From NCBI GenBank assembly GCA_002323775.1, contig DCPV01000259.1, positions 1-6,182 of the forward strand: DNA of 6,182 nt, written 5' to 3'. The notes beneath the pieces were generated by a model that made no database searches, was not told the DNA's origin, and saw only the letters and a list, made by a program, of their open reading frames with translations. The DNA comes from Firmicutes bacterium UBA1535. Lineage in GTDB: Bacteria; Bacillota; Clostridia; Tissierellales; Sedimentibacteraceae. Position numbers and translations under genes: made by a program. Shown here piece by piece: positions 1 through 6,152 of this stretch (positions within the stretch are counted from its first letter, which is position 1; the number at the start of each line of letters is the position of its first letter).

Positions 1-273
1 TGAAAAGAAAGATGCTGCACCAATAGATATTATGAGCTGTCCAATTATTGTAGATACGGATATAACTATCGAATTTATGTACAATTTGAAAAATTCCATC
101 TTCTGAGTTATTTTCAAATACTGATGCAAGCTAAACACCTTTGGCAAAAACGAAGCATTGTAGCTTTGTACCTGATACGCATCCATAAATGAGTGAAGAA
201 GTGTATACACTATAGGCAGTAAAAATAAAATTACGATTATCACAGATAAAATTTTAATTAAACTCTTTTTCAT
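1..273 (-). CDS. Carbohydrate-type ABC transporter permease, MalG/UgpE-like (N-terminal part, runs off window)
   Basis: This would be the second membrane subunit of the importer, lining the translocation path with the neighbouring permease. Only the first 91 residues are present; the frame is open to base 1. Visible are a short basic N-terminus (MKKSLIK), a hydrophobic segment at about residues 8-26, and an extracytoplasmic stretch with SLHQYLKI (48-55), which resembles the 'sL-nY' region of MalG-type subunits. Next comes FFKLYINSIVIS (61-72), with the conserved Asn-Ser that precedes the second membrane helix. The EAA loop that contacts the ATPase lies outside the window. The ATG at 273 is chosen because TGAGGGGG lies just upstream, with TAACT between it and the ATG. 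The preceding permease stops 10 bases earlier, so the two are almost certainly co-transcribed and translationally coupled. Family assignment rests on the partner genes as well as the N-terminal pattern. The transported substrate is unknown. Confidence 0.88.
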   Translation of the reverse strand, partial: MKKSLIKILSVIIVILFLLPIVYTLLHSFMDAYQVQSYNASFLPKVFSLHQYLKITQKMEFFKLYINSIVISVSTIIGQLIISIGAASFFS

Positions 274-283
274 AGTTACCCCC

Positions 284-1063
284 TCACTTTGATAGCTTTC
301 TTTTTTGATACATTCCAAAAGCCAAAACCAACATCAAAACTATAAATATAAATAGTAAAAATATATCCGCAGATACTATTAAATCCTCCAGACTTAGCTT
401 TTTAAGCTTTAGGTAAAGGAAGTTCTGCATCATAAACATATCATAATTTGGATATTCACCAAATACAGCATATGTCTGCTTAAATATTTTTAATGAATTG
501 TATATGCTTAGAATTATTGACAAAGTCATAGCCTCTGAATGCAGAGGTATAATTATCTTAAACAGAGTCCTAAGCGTTCCTGCTCCATCTAAATATGCTG
601 CCTCCTCAATTGATTTATTGCGATTTTTCAATGATATTAAAAATATCAAATATGTAAACCCAAGACAGCTCCATATGTAAATAAGTCCTACCATAGAAAG
701 ACCGCTAAAAATTTTGCTAAAGGCACTGATACTAAGCAAATCCCTAAAAAACCCTGCAACAGACAGTATAGGAACTGCTATAGGTAAAATTATCGCTACC
801 TGAACTGCAAAGGAAAGTTTTATATACTCCGTTGCATAAGCTAGTAGAAATCCTAAGATAACAACTATAGGAATATATATAACCATAAACATCAGCGTAT
901 TTTTAAATGAAACAATAAACCCTTGATTGGTCCATATACCTGCTTGAGTATCTAATAAGCTAAAATCGAAGCTATCCTGTGCAATTATAAATGGAATTAT
1001 ATACAATATGGCAACCCCTATAAGGCTTAACAAAGCATATCTTGTCAGTCTTGTTTTTTCCAT
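284..1063 (-). CDS. Carbohydrate-type ABC transporter permease, MalF/UgpA-like
   Basis: This is an integral membrane subunit of a binding-protein-dependent importer. The 259-residue protein has about six hydrophobic segments (roughly 9-29, 53-77, 86-106, 122-145, 178-194 and 230-252). The diagnostic EAA loop runs from E154 to L174: EAA at 154-156, G160 and G162, and the closing I-I-P-L at 171-174. This loop docks on the ATPase. The protein is shorter than many MalF/UgpA subunits (usually nearer 290 residues), mainly because its N-terminus and first external loop are short; there is no sign of a frameshift. The start ATG overlaps the end of the ATPase gene by 19 bases and is preceded by GAAAGGAAG at an 8-base spacing, so translation is probably coupled. 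The next permease gene follows after 10 bases. Six-helix permeases of polyamine-type importers are an alternative relative, but the ATPase and receptor fit the CUT1 sugar group better. Confidence 0.9.
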   Translation of the reverse strand: MEKTRLTRYALLSLIGVAILYIIPFIIAQDSFDFSLLDTQAGIWTNQGFIVSFKNTLMFMVIYIPIVVILGFLLAYATEYIKLSFAVQVAIILPIAVPILSVAGFFRDLLSISAFSKIFSGLSMVGLIYIWSCLGFTYLIFLISLKNRNKSIEEAAYLDGAGTLRTLFKIIIPLHSEAMTLSIILSIYNSLKIFKQTYAVFGEYPNYDMFMMQNFLYLKLKKLSLEDLIVSADIFLLFIFIVLMLVLAFGMYQKRKLSK

Positions 1064-2169
1064 ACATCCAGCTTCCTTTCTGTAATTGAATCGAATATAT
1101 GAATATCATTTAAGCTGCAAAACAAAGACATCTTATCGTTTTTGTATATTTTAATATTCTCAAAAACCTTGGATATTAGCTTAATTCCATTAAAATTTAC
1201 ATACACAAGTTGTTCAGCTCCAAGCATCTCGACCGCTTCAACCTCACATTTTTCAAATAAAATGCAGTTATCTGAATTATAATTATCATTTTTTATGTAC
1301 AATTTTTCTGGTCTTATTCCTAAAGTAATTTTTCTGCTGTCATAAAAATCATAAGTATTTTTAAGCTCAAAGCTTATATCGTTCATACAGTCTAGCTCTA
1401 TGTACATCTTAATATCGTCTTTATTTTTTAATCTTCCATCTAAAAAATTCATCTGAGGCAATCCTATAAATCCAGCAGTAAAAAGATTATCAGGATTATT
1501 GTATAAATTCTCCGGTGTATCTATTTGTAATATTTTTCCATTATTCATAACAACAATTCTTTCTCCCATTGTCATAGCCTCTGTTTGGTCATGTGTAACA
1601 TATACAAATGTAGTTTGAAGCTGCCTGTGAAGTCTTATAAGTTCAATTCTCATTTGAGTTCTTAATTTTGCATCTATATTGGACAGAGGTTCATCGAATA
1701 GAAAAACCTCAGGGTCTCTAATTATAGCTCTACCAAGTGCAACCCTTTGTTTTTGTCCGCCTGATAATGTAGCTGGCTTTTTATACAGGCACTCCTCAAT
1801 TTCAAGCTTCTTGGCTACATCTAAAATTTTCTCTTTTATCTCGGCTTTCTTAACCCTTTTTAGCTTTAATGAAAATGCCATATTTTCATATACATTCATA
1901 TGAGGATATAGGGCATAATCTTGAAAAACCATAGAGATATTTCTGTCCTTTGGAGAAACATCATTGACGATTTTTTCGCCTATCTGCAAAGTTCCTTCCT
2001 GCACCCCCTCAAGTCCTGCTATTATACGCAGAATTGTTGATTTCCCACAGCCAGAAGATCCTACAAGCACTAAAAACTCCTTGTCCTTTATCTCTAAATT
2101 CAAGTTCTCCAATGCTTTAAATTTATTAGGATAAATTTTTGTAACATTTTTTAATAAAATCCCTGCCAT
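1045..2169 (-). CDS. ABC transporter ATP-binding protein, MalK/UgpC/MsmK-like
   Basis: This is the cytoplasmic ATPase that powers the importer. The 374 residues match the usual length of MalK/UgpC proteins. All catalytic motifs are intact: Walker A GSSGCGKST (37-45), Q-loop Q83 in VFQDYALYP, signature LSGGQKQR (135-142), Walker B VFLFDEP (155-161) with catalytic E160, D-loop SNID (163-166) and switch H193 in VTHDQTEAM. From about residue 235 the protein carries the regulatory OB-fold/TOBE extension typical of the family, including LGIRPEKL (283-290) and VEAVEMLGAEQLVYV (310-324). It is the first gene of the ABC transcription unit, followed by two permease genes (19-base overlap, then a 10-base gap). 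The ATG lies about 12 bases after GAGAGGG, a slightly long spacing. MalK-type ATPases are often shared between sugar importers, but linkage to two permeases suggests this one is dedicated. Substrate specificity cannot be deduced from it. Confidence 0.95.
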   Translation of the reverse strand: MAGILLKNVTKIYPNKFKALENLNLEIKDKEFLVLVGSSGCGKSTILRIIAGLEGVQEGTLQIGEKIVNDVSPKDRNISMVFQDYALYPHMNVYENMAFSLKLKRVKKAEIKEKILDVAKKLEIEECLYKKPATLSGGQKQRVALGRAIIRDPEVFLFDEPLSNIDAKLRTQMRIELIRLHRQLQTTFVYVTHDQTEAMTMGERIVVMNNGKILQIDTPENLYNNPDNLFTAGFIGLPQMNFLDGRLKNKDDIKMYIELDCMNDISFELKNTYDFYDSRKITLGIRPEKLYIKNDNYNSDNCILFEKCEVEAVEMLGAEQLVYVNFNGIKLISKVFENIKIYKNDKMSLFCSLNDIHIFDSITERKLDVWKKQD

Positions 2170-2267
2170 ATTAACTTACATCCCTCTCTTTAAAAACATT
2201 TTAATCCATTTAATAAAATTTTTTATATATATTATCTATTAATTATACACTATTATTTTTATATTGT

Positions 2268-2296
2268 ATTATAAAAGCCATGAAAAGCCAAAAAAA
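2268..2296 (-). promoter_or_regulatory. Putative activator-dependent promoter of the ABC operon
   Basis: A perfect -10 hexamer TATAAT (2268-2273) lies about 100 bases upstream of the ATPase ATG. No -35 hexamer is found: the expected position holds a run of seven T (2290-2296, preceded by C), exactly 16 bases upstream of the -10. The solute-binding protein promoter shows the same CTTTTTTT-N16-TATAAT layout. A good -10 with a missing -35 is usual for promoters that need an activator. A second TATAAT (2242-2247) lacks a convincing -35 and is a weaker alternative. No clear intrinsic terminator separates the kinase gene from this promoter, so read-through from upstream is also possible. Confidence 0.5.
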
Positions 2297-2307
2297 GCCA
2301 TGAAAAG
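2273..2307. repeat. Exact 15-bp direct repeat with 20-bp period in the ABC promoter
   Basis: The 15-mer AAAAGCCATGAAAAG (plus strand) occurs at 2273-2287 and again at 2293-2307, a 20-base period or close to two helical turns. The GCCA core also occurs between them, at 2287-2290, so GCCA recurs every 10 bases (2277, 2287, 2297). Binding sites on one face of the helix are expected for LytTR-type regulators, which bind paired direct repeats about two turns apart. The copies flank and overlap the promoter region where a -35 would sit. The repeat itself is certain; its role as an operator is inference. Confidence 0.6.
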
Positions 2308-2318
2308 TTTTAAGAAAA
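2303..2318 (-). promoter_or_regulatory. Upstream box shared with the solute-binding protein promoter
   Basis: On the minus strand this reads TTTTCTTAAAACTTTT and matches the box upstream of the solute-binding protein gene (TTTTCTTAAGAATTTT) at 14 of 16 positions. It begins 30 bases upstream of the -10, versus 28 bases for the distal copy at the other promoter. A further GAAAAGTT (plus strand, 2314-2321) follows the one at 2302-2309 at a 12-base offset. It is a candidate binding site for the response regulator encoded next door. Confidence 0.45.
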
Positions 2319-2322
2319 GTTC

Positions 2323-2352
2323 TTGACATACTAAATGCAGAATTTGTATATA
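2323..2352 (+). promoter_or_regulatory. Possible plus-strand promoter facing into the kinase gene
   Basis: A perfect TTGACA (2323-2328) is followed after 18 bases by TATATA (2347-2352). If active it would produce a transcript antisense to the 3' end of the kinase gene. No ribosome site or convincing plus-strand gene follows, and A+T-rich intergenic DNA yields such matches by chance, so this is a weak call. Confidence 0.25.
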
Positions 2353-2365
2353 AAGCTGTTTAACA

Positions 2366-3724
2366 TTAAAATTTGAATATTTTTATTATGTTTAAGTCTT
2401 GTATGAAAAATCCGTCCCTTATTTCTGTGATACAGCTAAGCTCCTTATATCTTTCTATCAAGTCTTTTGCTATTGATAAGCCAAAGCCCCTATTATACCC
2501 TTTTTTAGAATACCCCTCACGAAATATTTTTTCCATAAAATTTGCTTCTTCTGAACTAGCCTCACTTGAGCTTGATTTAGCTTTGACATATTCATCTGCC
2601 ATACTGTTCATAATTGTTATGTTTATTGATTCCTCAATTTTAACTATACCAACTGATATAAAAGGTTTTTTTGAATTTGCAGCAGCTTCTATTGCGTTAT
2701 CTAAAAATATTCCCAATATCTTGCAAACATCATCCGAATCTACTATAAGGTTTTCAATTCTTTTATTTACCATAAGTTCAAAGCCGATATTTTTGTTCTT
2801 TATCTCAGCGTATTTAAACAACAGAAGTGATTTCAAGCCACTGTCTTTTATATTTTTGAATAAACTGCTATCTAAATTTTTTGTTTCCTTTAAAGATTTT
2901 GATATAAAAAAACTAGCCTCATCATATTTTTTGTCTGCAATATACCCGTTTAAAACTGTCATTTTGTTGTTAAATTCATGTACTGTTTTTCGCTGAGTAT
3001 CTATAAGCTCCTGCATAGTCTTGTTATAAAGCTCAAGCTTGTTGTTATATTCTTTTGTTAAGTCTAGGTTGTTTGTTGTGTCTATTATGATATTTACAAA
3101 GTAAAATAAGGTCATGGAAAGAAGTGCAGACGCAGCAAAGCTACCTACAGACATTATGTAGGTAAAGGAATTATCATCAACTTTACTTATAATTAAAATA
3201 TTTACAAAAATAACAACCAGCAATATGACAAGTATTATAACAGATGCAATTTTCGCCTTAAAATCTAAGCTTTTATTGAACATATTATATATAGCTACGG
3301 ACTTGTCCATATTTAACAAAAAAGAAGTCATGACAAATGACGTAAGATTGTAAAGACAATAAATCAAGCCACTGCTACTAATATCAAAAAGCTTTATACC
3401 GAATAATTTCATGAAAATAAGATGTGTTATCACATCACTTGCAAAATAAAATGATATGAAAACAACAGAAAATACTATTCCCTTTATAAGCCTTACCCTA
3501 AAAATGATGTTGATATACATAGAAGCCAGAAATATTGCCAGCATTTTTACGACAAATACATTCGAATAGCTTGTAATATACATCAATATTAGAGATGGAA
3601 CAGCAGATAAAATAATATTTAGTATGTTTACATGCTTTTCTATTTGATTTGTCTTAATTACTACAAAATTAATCAGACTGACATATAAAATACTTATAAG
3701 AAAATTAACTATATTAATTTCCAA
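2366..3724 (-). CDS. Sensor histidine kinase, AgrC-like (HPK10/GHKL class)
   Basis: This is a membrane sensor that would autophosphorylate and pass the phosphate to the adjacent LytTR regulator. The 452-residue protein begins with six or seven hydrophobic segments between residues 3 and 214, the AgrC-like polytopic sensor. A helical linker (about 218-245) leads to the phosphoacceptor region RKTVHEF with H249. The ATP-binding domain has the N-box IFLDNAIEAA (339-348, N343) and a G-box around GYNRGFGLSIAKDL (409-422). A Ser/Ala/Glu-rich insert (382-395) sits just before the F-box-like NFMEKIF. The start is TTG, overlapping the regulator gene's end by 11 bases, with GAGGG nine bases upstream. 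This start keeps the first membrane helix whole; the next ATG (residue 48) would remove it. AgrC-class kinases usually sense peptides made by AgrB and AgrD, but neither gene is visible here, so the signal is unknown. It may involve the linked transporter. Confidence 0.92.
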   Translation of the reverse strand: MEINIVNFLISILYVSLINFVVIKTNQIEKHVNILNIILSAVPSLILMYITSYSNVFVVKMLAIFLASMYINIIFRVRLIKGIVFSVVFISFYFASDVITHLIFMKLFGIKLFDISSSGLIYCLYNLTSFVMTSFLLNMDKSVAIYNMFNKSLDFKAKIASVIILVILLVVIFVNILIISKVDDNSFTYIMSVGSFAASALLSMTLFYFVNIIIDTTNNLDLTKEYNNKLELYNKTMQELIDTQRKTVHEFNNKMTVLNGYIADKKYDEASFFISKSLKETKNLDSSLFKNIKDSGLKSLLLFKYAEIKNKNIGFELMVNKRIENLIVDSDDVCKILGIFLDNAIEAAANSKKPFISVGIVKIEESINITIMNSMADEYVKAKSSSSEASSEEANFMEKIFREGYSKKGYNRGFGLSIAKDLIERYKELSCITEIRDGFFIQDLNIIKIFKF

Positions 3725-4433
3725 GCTCCATCACCCTCTTGACAATTTTATCATCTATATAAAACACTTCATCATTATTCATAATCAGAATTCGTTTTTT
3801 AGGGTCTACAGATTGTATAGAATTATAGTTTATAATAGTAGACCTATCTATTTTTATGAATTCTTTACTAGCTCTATTGGAAAAGTTTTCTATTGTTTCT
3901 ATCGTTTCTATGTTGCATAATTTTGTTACTATATTAAGGCTTTTTGCACCTTTATTCTTTACAACATAAATTATATCATTCTCTTTTAATTCAATATCCC
4001 CAGTAGCTTTTTTTATTACTATTCTTTTTCCCTCAGAACTTAAGTTAATTTTATCAACTGCTTCTTTAAGCGCCTTTTCCAAAAGCTTTCTAAACTTTTC
4101 ATCTTTTTTTATAAAGGCTATAGGGTTTATCTTATAATTTAAAACATTAAAAGCATAGTCAACAAAGCCTGTTAAGAAAATGATTTCATGATTTTGATTT
4201 TTGCCTCTGCGTATTATGCTTGCTATTTCTATCCCATCATAATCGTCATTAAGCTCTATATCTAATATAAATACTGTTTTTGCATCCTTGTCGCTTTCGT
4301 CTTCTTTATAGTCAGAAAACTTATTAAAGCTTTTAACAAGATATTGCAGTTCAGAATCAAAGCTTTGATTTATAACAGCTTCGACCATTTCTCTGATTTC
4401 TCCATCATCATCAATAATAACAAAATTAAACAT
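3714..4433 (-). CDS. LytTR-family response regulator (AgrA/VirR-like)
   Basis: This is the DNA-binding output protein of the two-component pair. With the start at 4433 it has 239 residues, close to AgrA. The receiver domain (about 1-120) has the acidic cluster D8-D9-D10, phosphoacceptor D58 in VFILDIEL, the switch Thr T88 in FLTG, and K109 in FIKKD. The LytTR domain (about 136-236) shows DIIYVV and the FIKIDRSTIINYNSI stretch, typical of this fold. The ATG at 4433 is preferred because a perfect GGAGG lies six bases upstream. An in-frame TTG at 4469 would add 12 residues but falls inside a hairpin and has no ribosome site. Its stop lies within the kinase gene (11-base overlap), so the pair is co-expressed. 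LytTR regulators bind paired direct repeats, and the shared boxes upstream of the receptor and ABC genes are plausible targets. That link is inference. Confidence 0.93.
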   Translation of the reverse strand: MFNFVIIDDDGEIREMVEAVINQSFDSELQYLVKSFNKFSDYKEDESDKDAKTVFILDIELNDDYDGIEIASIIRRGKNQNHEIIFLTGFVDYAFNVLNYKINPIAFIKKDEKFRKLLEKALKEAVDKINLSSEGKRIVIKKATGDIELKENDIIYVVKNKGAKSLNIVTKLCNIETIETIENFSNRASKEFIKIDRSTIINYNSIQSVDPKKRILIMNNDEVFYIDDKIVKRVMELGN

Positions 4434-4463
4434 GACAACCTCCATAGAAATATTTATATGTAA

Positions 4464-4482
4464 ACCCAAGATTTACTTGGGT
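4464..4482 (-). promoter_or_regulatory. Stem-loop in the regulator mRNA leader
   Basis: Arms ACCCAAG (4464-4470) and CTTGGGT (4476-4482) form a perfect 7-bp stem with a 5-base loop. The hairpin ends about 20 bases upstream of the GGAGG of the response regulator. No U-run follows on the minus strand, so it is not a standard terminator. It could be an mRNA stability or translation element, or a DNA operator. Its function is not known. Confidence 0.4.
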
Positions 4483-4504
4483 ATGATTATATTATCTCAT
4501 AGTC

Positions 4505-4517
4505 TTGTCTACGACAA
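4505..4517. repeat. Small dyad TTGTC-TAC-GACAA in the regulator leader
   Basis: A perfect 5-bp inverted repeat with a 3-base centre, extendable by one G-U pair as RNA on the minus strand. It lies between the regulator promoter and the 4464-4482 hairpin. It is short enough to be chance, but it adds to an unusually dyad-rich leader. Confidence 0.3.
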
Positions 4518-4523
4518 AGCCAT

Positions 4524-4552
4524 TGGTATAATCTACTAGGTATATTATACCA
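4524..4552. repeat. Inverted repeat TGGTATAAT-N11-ATTATACCA, possible operator or face-to-face -10 pair
   Basis: Perfect 9-bp arms at 4524-4532 and 4544-4552 have centres 20 bases apart. Each arm is an extended -10 sequence (TGnTATAAT), one on each strand, so the two would face each other. The inner part contains a second perfect dyad, GGTATA-T-TATACC (4539-4551), lying on the minus-strand -10. A dimeric repressor site over the regulator promoter would look like this. It is equally possible that the plus-strand arm fires a weak rightward promoter (TTGTCT at 4505-4510, 16-base spacing). Confidence 0.4.
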
Positions 4553-4573
4553 TAAAAACCTTTCTTTTTACAA
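4544..4573 (-). promoter_or_regulatory. Promoter of the response regulator / kinase operon
   Basis: An extended -10 TGGTATAAT (hexamer at 4544-4549) is preceded after 18 bases by TTGTAA (4568-4573), a partial -35. Transcription would begin near 4537 and give a leader of about 100 bases before the ATG at 4433. It lies just downstream of the terminator that ends the solute-binding protein transcript, so the two-component genes have their own promoter. It lacks the T-run and TTCTTAA box of the two transport promoters. Confidence 0.6.
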
Positions 4574-4597
4574 ATAATTTATACTTTTACTTGTTTT

Positions 4598-4642
4598 AAA
4601 AAATACGCTTTCATATGCTTAAGCATTGATGAAAGCGTATTT
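4598..4642 (-). terminator. Intrinsic terminator after the solute-binding protein gene
   Basis: Perfect 14-bp arms (4601-4614 and 4629-4642, core TACGCTTTCAT) enclose a second palindrome, ATGCTTAAGCAT (4615-4626). On the minus strand the stem is followed by TTTTTT (4598-4603). It lies 36 bases beyond the receptor gene's stop codon. On the plus strand the T-run after the stem is much poorer, so the terminator works mainly leftward. It separates the receptor transcript from the regulator/kinase transcript. Confidence 0.88.
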
Positions 4643-4677
4643 ATAGGGAGTTAAACATATAAAATGAAATCTTCGTC

Positions 4678-6060
4678 TTACTTATAATGTATATTGAAAT
4701 TAAGTATAAAATCATCTATTGCTTTATCTATAATTTCACCATCTTCTTTTTTGTTATAATCTAGGTTTCCAGTTGATAATCTATTTACCAAGGGAATTAT
4801 CACGGATCTTATTTTGTAATAATATTCATCGTTGCTAAAAAATGCGTCAGCTATGCTCTTTGCCTCAGCTTTATCTTTTACAAGAATTTTATATACATCA
4901 TTTACTGTATTTAGTATTACTATGTCTTTCCCTGTATTTTCTTTAACTAATGCTTTTAAAATCCCTTTATGCTCCCAGTTTTCATCTACTTCTAAAAACT
5001 CTCTCACTTCTTCTGTATCAGCTACAGCAAAAAAAGCTCCTCTACTATATGTAGGATTTACAGCTTTATAGTAATCTACTTCTAATATTTGGTTGAAAAC
5101 ATCATATATTTTATCATTCGTTACCTTTTTATACAAATAAGCACAAGGAGAGTAAAACGTTACTCCAATGTCTAAAACAAGAGTTGAATTCATTATATCA
5201 TCCTGTAGTTTGGAGATATTAGAGTATACTCCCAGTAAATAATCCCCTTTATAGTCATCCAAAAGAGTTAAATCTGAAGCTTTGTCATATATATAATAAT
5301 ATGAGTCGCTATCTTCCTCAAGTATATTGTAAATATCACTAATATTATCATTATATAATTTAAAATCCTCATATGCTTCTATGACTGTTTTTTTAATTTC
5401 AGTCTTAAAAGCTTCTTTGTTTTTAATTATATCACTATATTCATCAAGATATCTTATACCATTTTTAATCATATAATATTGAATTGTATCGCTATAAATC
5501 CTATAGTTTAATTTAAACCTAGCACCTTTTTCCTTCATCTGCTGCATTATTTGAAGATAATCATCATAATTAATTAAATTTTTATCCAGATTTATATTAT
5601 AATGCTTAATAACTTCACTGTTCATAGCTACAGCACGATATCCAACTCCTACAGGTATACAAAATCTATCCTTGTATTGATCCATTAATTTATTATAATT
5701 TTCTAATTTTGAGTAATCCGCATGTTGTAATGATATTTCATGCAAAAACCTAGCATCATCTAAAACAATCATGTTTCCTTTTGCCATAGCTGTGTTTCTT
5801 TTCAACAGATAATCCTTATAAGCCAAGGTTTTTTCTCCATATCTCACTACTTCAACTGGAATATTATTGGTCATACAATAAGTCTTTAATTTAAACGCTA
5901 TACTACTTACAGCATCAGTATATAATCCGGCGTCTTCATAATCGTATATCCATATCTGAATAGCGTCTTTTTCATTATTTTTTGGACTACAAGATGATAG
6001 TGTCATAAATGATATCATCAAAATCATCATTAAAAAAATATTTGCAAGTATCTTTTTCAT
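4678..6060 (-). CDS. ABC transporter solute-binding lipoprotein (family 1-like, substrate unknown)
   Basis: This would be a membrane-anchored extracellular receptor that delivers substrate to the ABC importer. The 460-residue precursor has a lipoprotein signal peptide: MKK, a hydrophobic core (about 4-20) and lipobox LSSC with lipidated C24. The mature part starts with QIWIYDYED (35-43), as in sugar-binding proteins where the first strand follows the tether. IPVGVGYRAVAMNSEVI (135-151) resembles the hinge-strand pattern of family 1 receptors, and INYDDYLQIMQQMKEKG (163-179) resembles their 'TWdEf...l...G' helix. The protein is rich in Asp and Tyr, with an acidic patch near 248-262. The ATG at 6060 follows a perfect GGAGG at 5-6 bases. 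It has its own promoter and terminator, so it is expressed separately from the ATPase and permeases, allowing the receptor to be made in excess. Assignment to this importer rests on linkage and the shared promoter layout. A signalling role with the adjacent kinase is possible but unproven. Confidence 0.88.
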   Translation of the reverse strand: MKKILANIFLMMILMISFMTLSSCSPKNNEKDAIQIWIYDYEDAGLYTDAVSSIAFKLKTYCMTNNIPVEVVRYGEKTLAYKDYLLKRNTAMAKGNMIVLDDARFLHEISLQHADYSKLENYNKLMDQYKDRFCIPVGVGYRAVAMNSEVIKHYNINLDKNLINYDDYLQIMQQMKEKGARFKLNYRIYSDTIQYYMIKNGIRYLDEYSDIIKNKEAFKTEIKKTVIEAYEDFKLYNDNISDIYNILEEDSDSYYYIYDKASDLTLLDDYKGDYLLGVYSNISKLQDDIMNSTLVLDIGVTFYSPCAYLYKKVTNDKIYDVFNQILEVDYYKAVNPTYSRGAFFAVADTEEVREFLEVDENWEHKGILKALVKENTGKDIVILNTVNDVYKILVKDKAEAKSIADAFFSNDEYYYKIRSVIIPLVNRLSTGNLDYNKKEDGEIIDKAIDDFILNFNIHYK

Positions 6061-6123
6061 ATTTACCTCCGTTTTTCACACATTTGTTTACAATGTTTTC
6101 CAAAGTATCCATAGCATAGGTAA

Positions 6124-6152
6124 ATTATAAAACAAAATTCTTAAGAAAAAAA
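6124..6152 (-). promoter_or_regulatory. Putative activator-dependent promoter of the solute-binding protein gene
   Basis: A perfect -10 TATAAT (6124-6129) has no -35 hexamer. Instead a run of seven T (6146-6152, preceded by C) lies exactly 16 bases upstream, matching the ABC operon promoter. Transcription would start near 6117, giving a leader of about 57 bases. The proximal TTCTTAAGAA palindrome lies between the -10 and the T-run. Confidence 0.55.

Noticed and set aside
2273..2321. Short A-rich repeats considered as a CRISPR remnant or mobile-element end
   Set aside because: The units are too short, the spacing is about two helical turns, and there is no spacer diversity, target duplication or transposase. 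The promoter context explains them better.
2331..2366. 11-codon frame starting at the kinase stop (TAATG overlap), MLNSFIYKFCI
   Set aside because: There is no ribosome site at the end of the kinase gene, it is very short, and chance start/stop overlaps are common in A+T-rich DNA.
2373..2996. A long plus-strand open frame (207 codons) opposite the kinase gene
   Set aside because: It starts with TTG without a ribosome site, lies wholly antisense to a gene with clear kinase motifs, and its sequence is the low-complexity reflection of that gene. The same applies to plus-strand frames at 498-680, 1679-1903 and 4832-5071.
4434..4469. Extended N-terminus of the response regulator from a TTG at 4469
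   Set aside because: The extra 12 codons lie partly in the leader hairpin, have no ribosome site, and precede the normal receiver start. The ATG at 4433 has a perfect GGAGG six bases upstream.
4483..4543. Riboswitch in the regulator leader
   Set aside because: The leader has only small isolated hairpins and no recognisable riboswitch core or terminator/antiterminator pair before the ATG.
6080..6096. Inverted repeat ACATT-N7-AATGT in the receptor leader
   Set aside because: A 5-bp A+T-rich stem with a 7-base loop is too weak to support as a regulatory structure.
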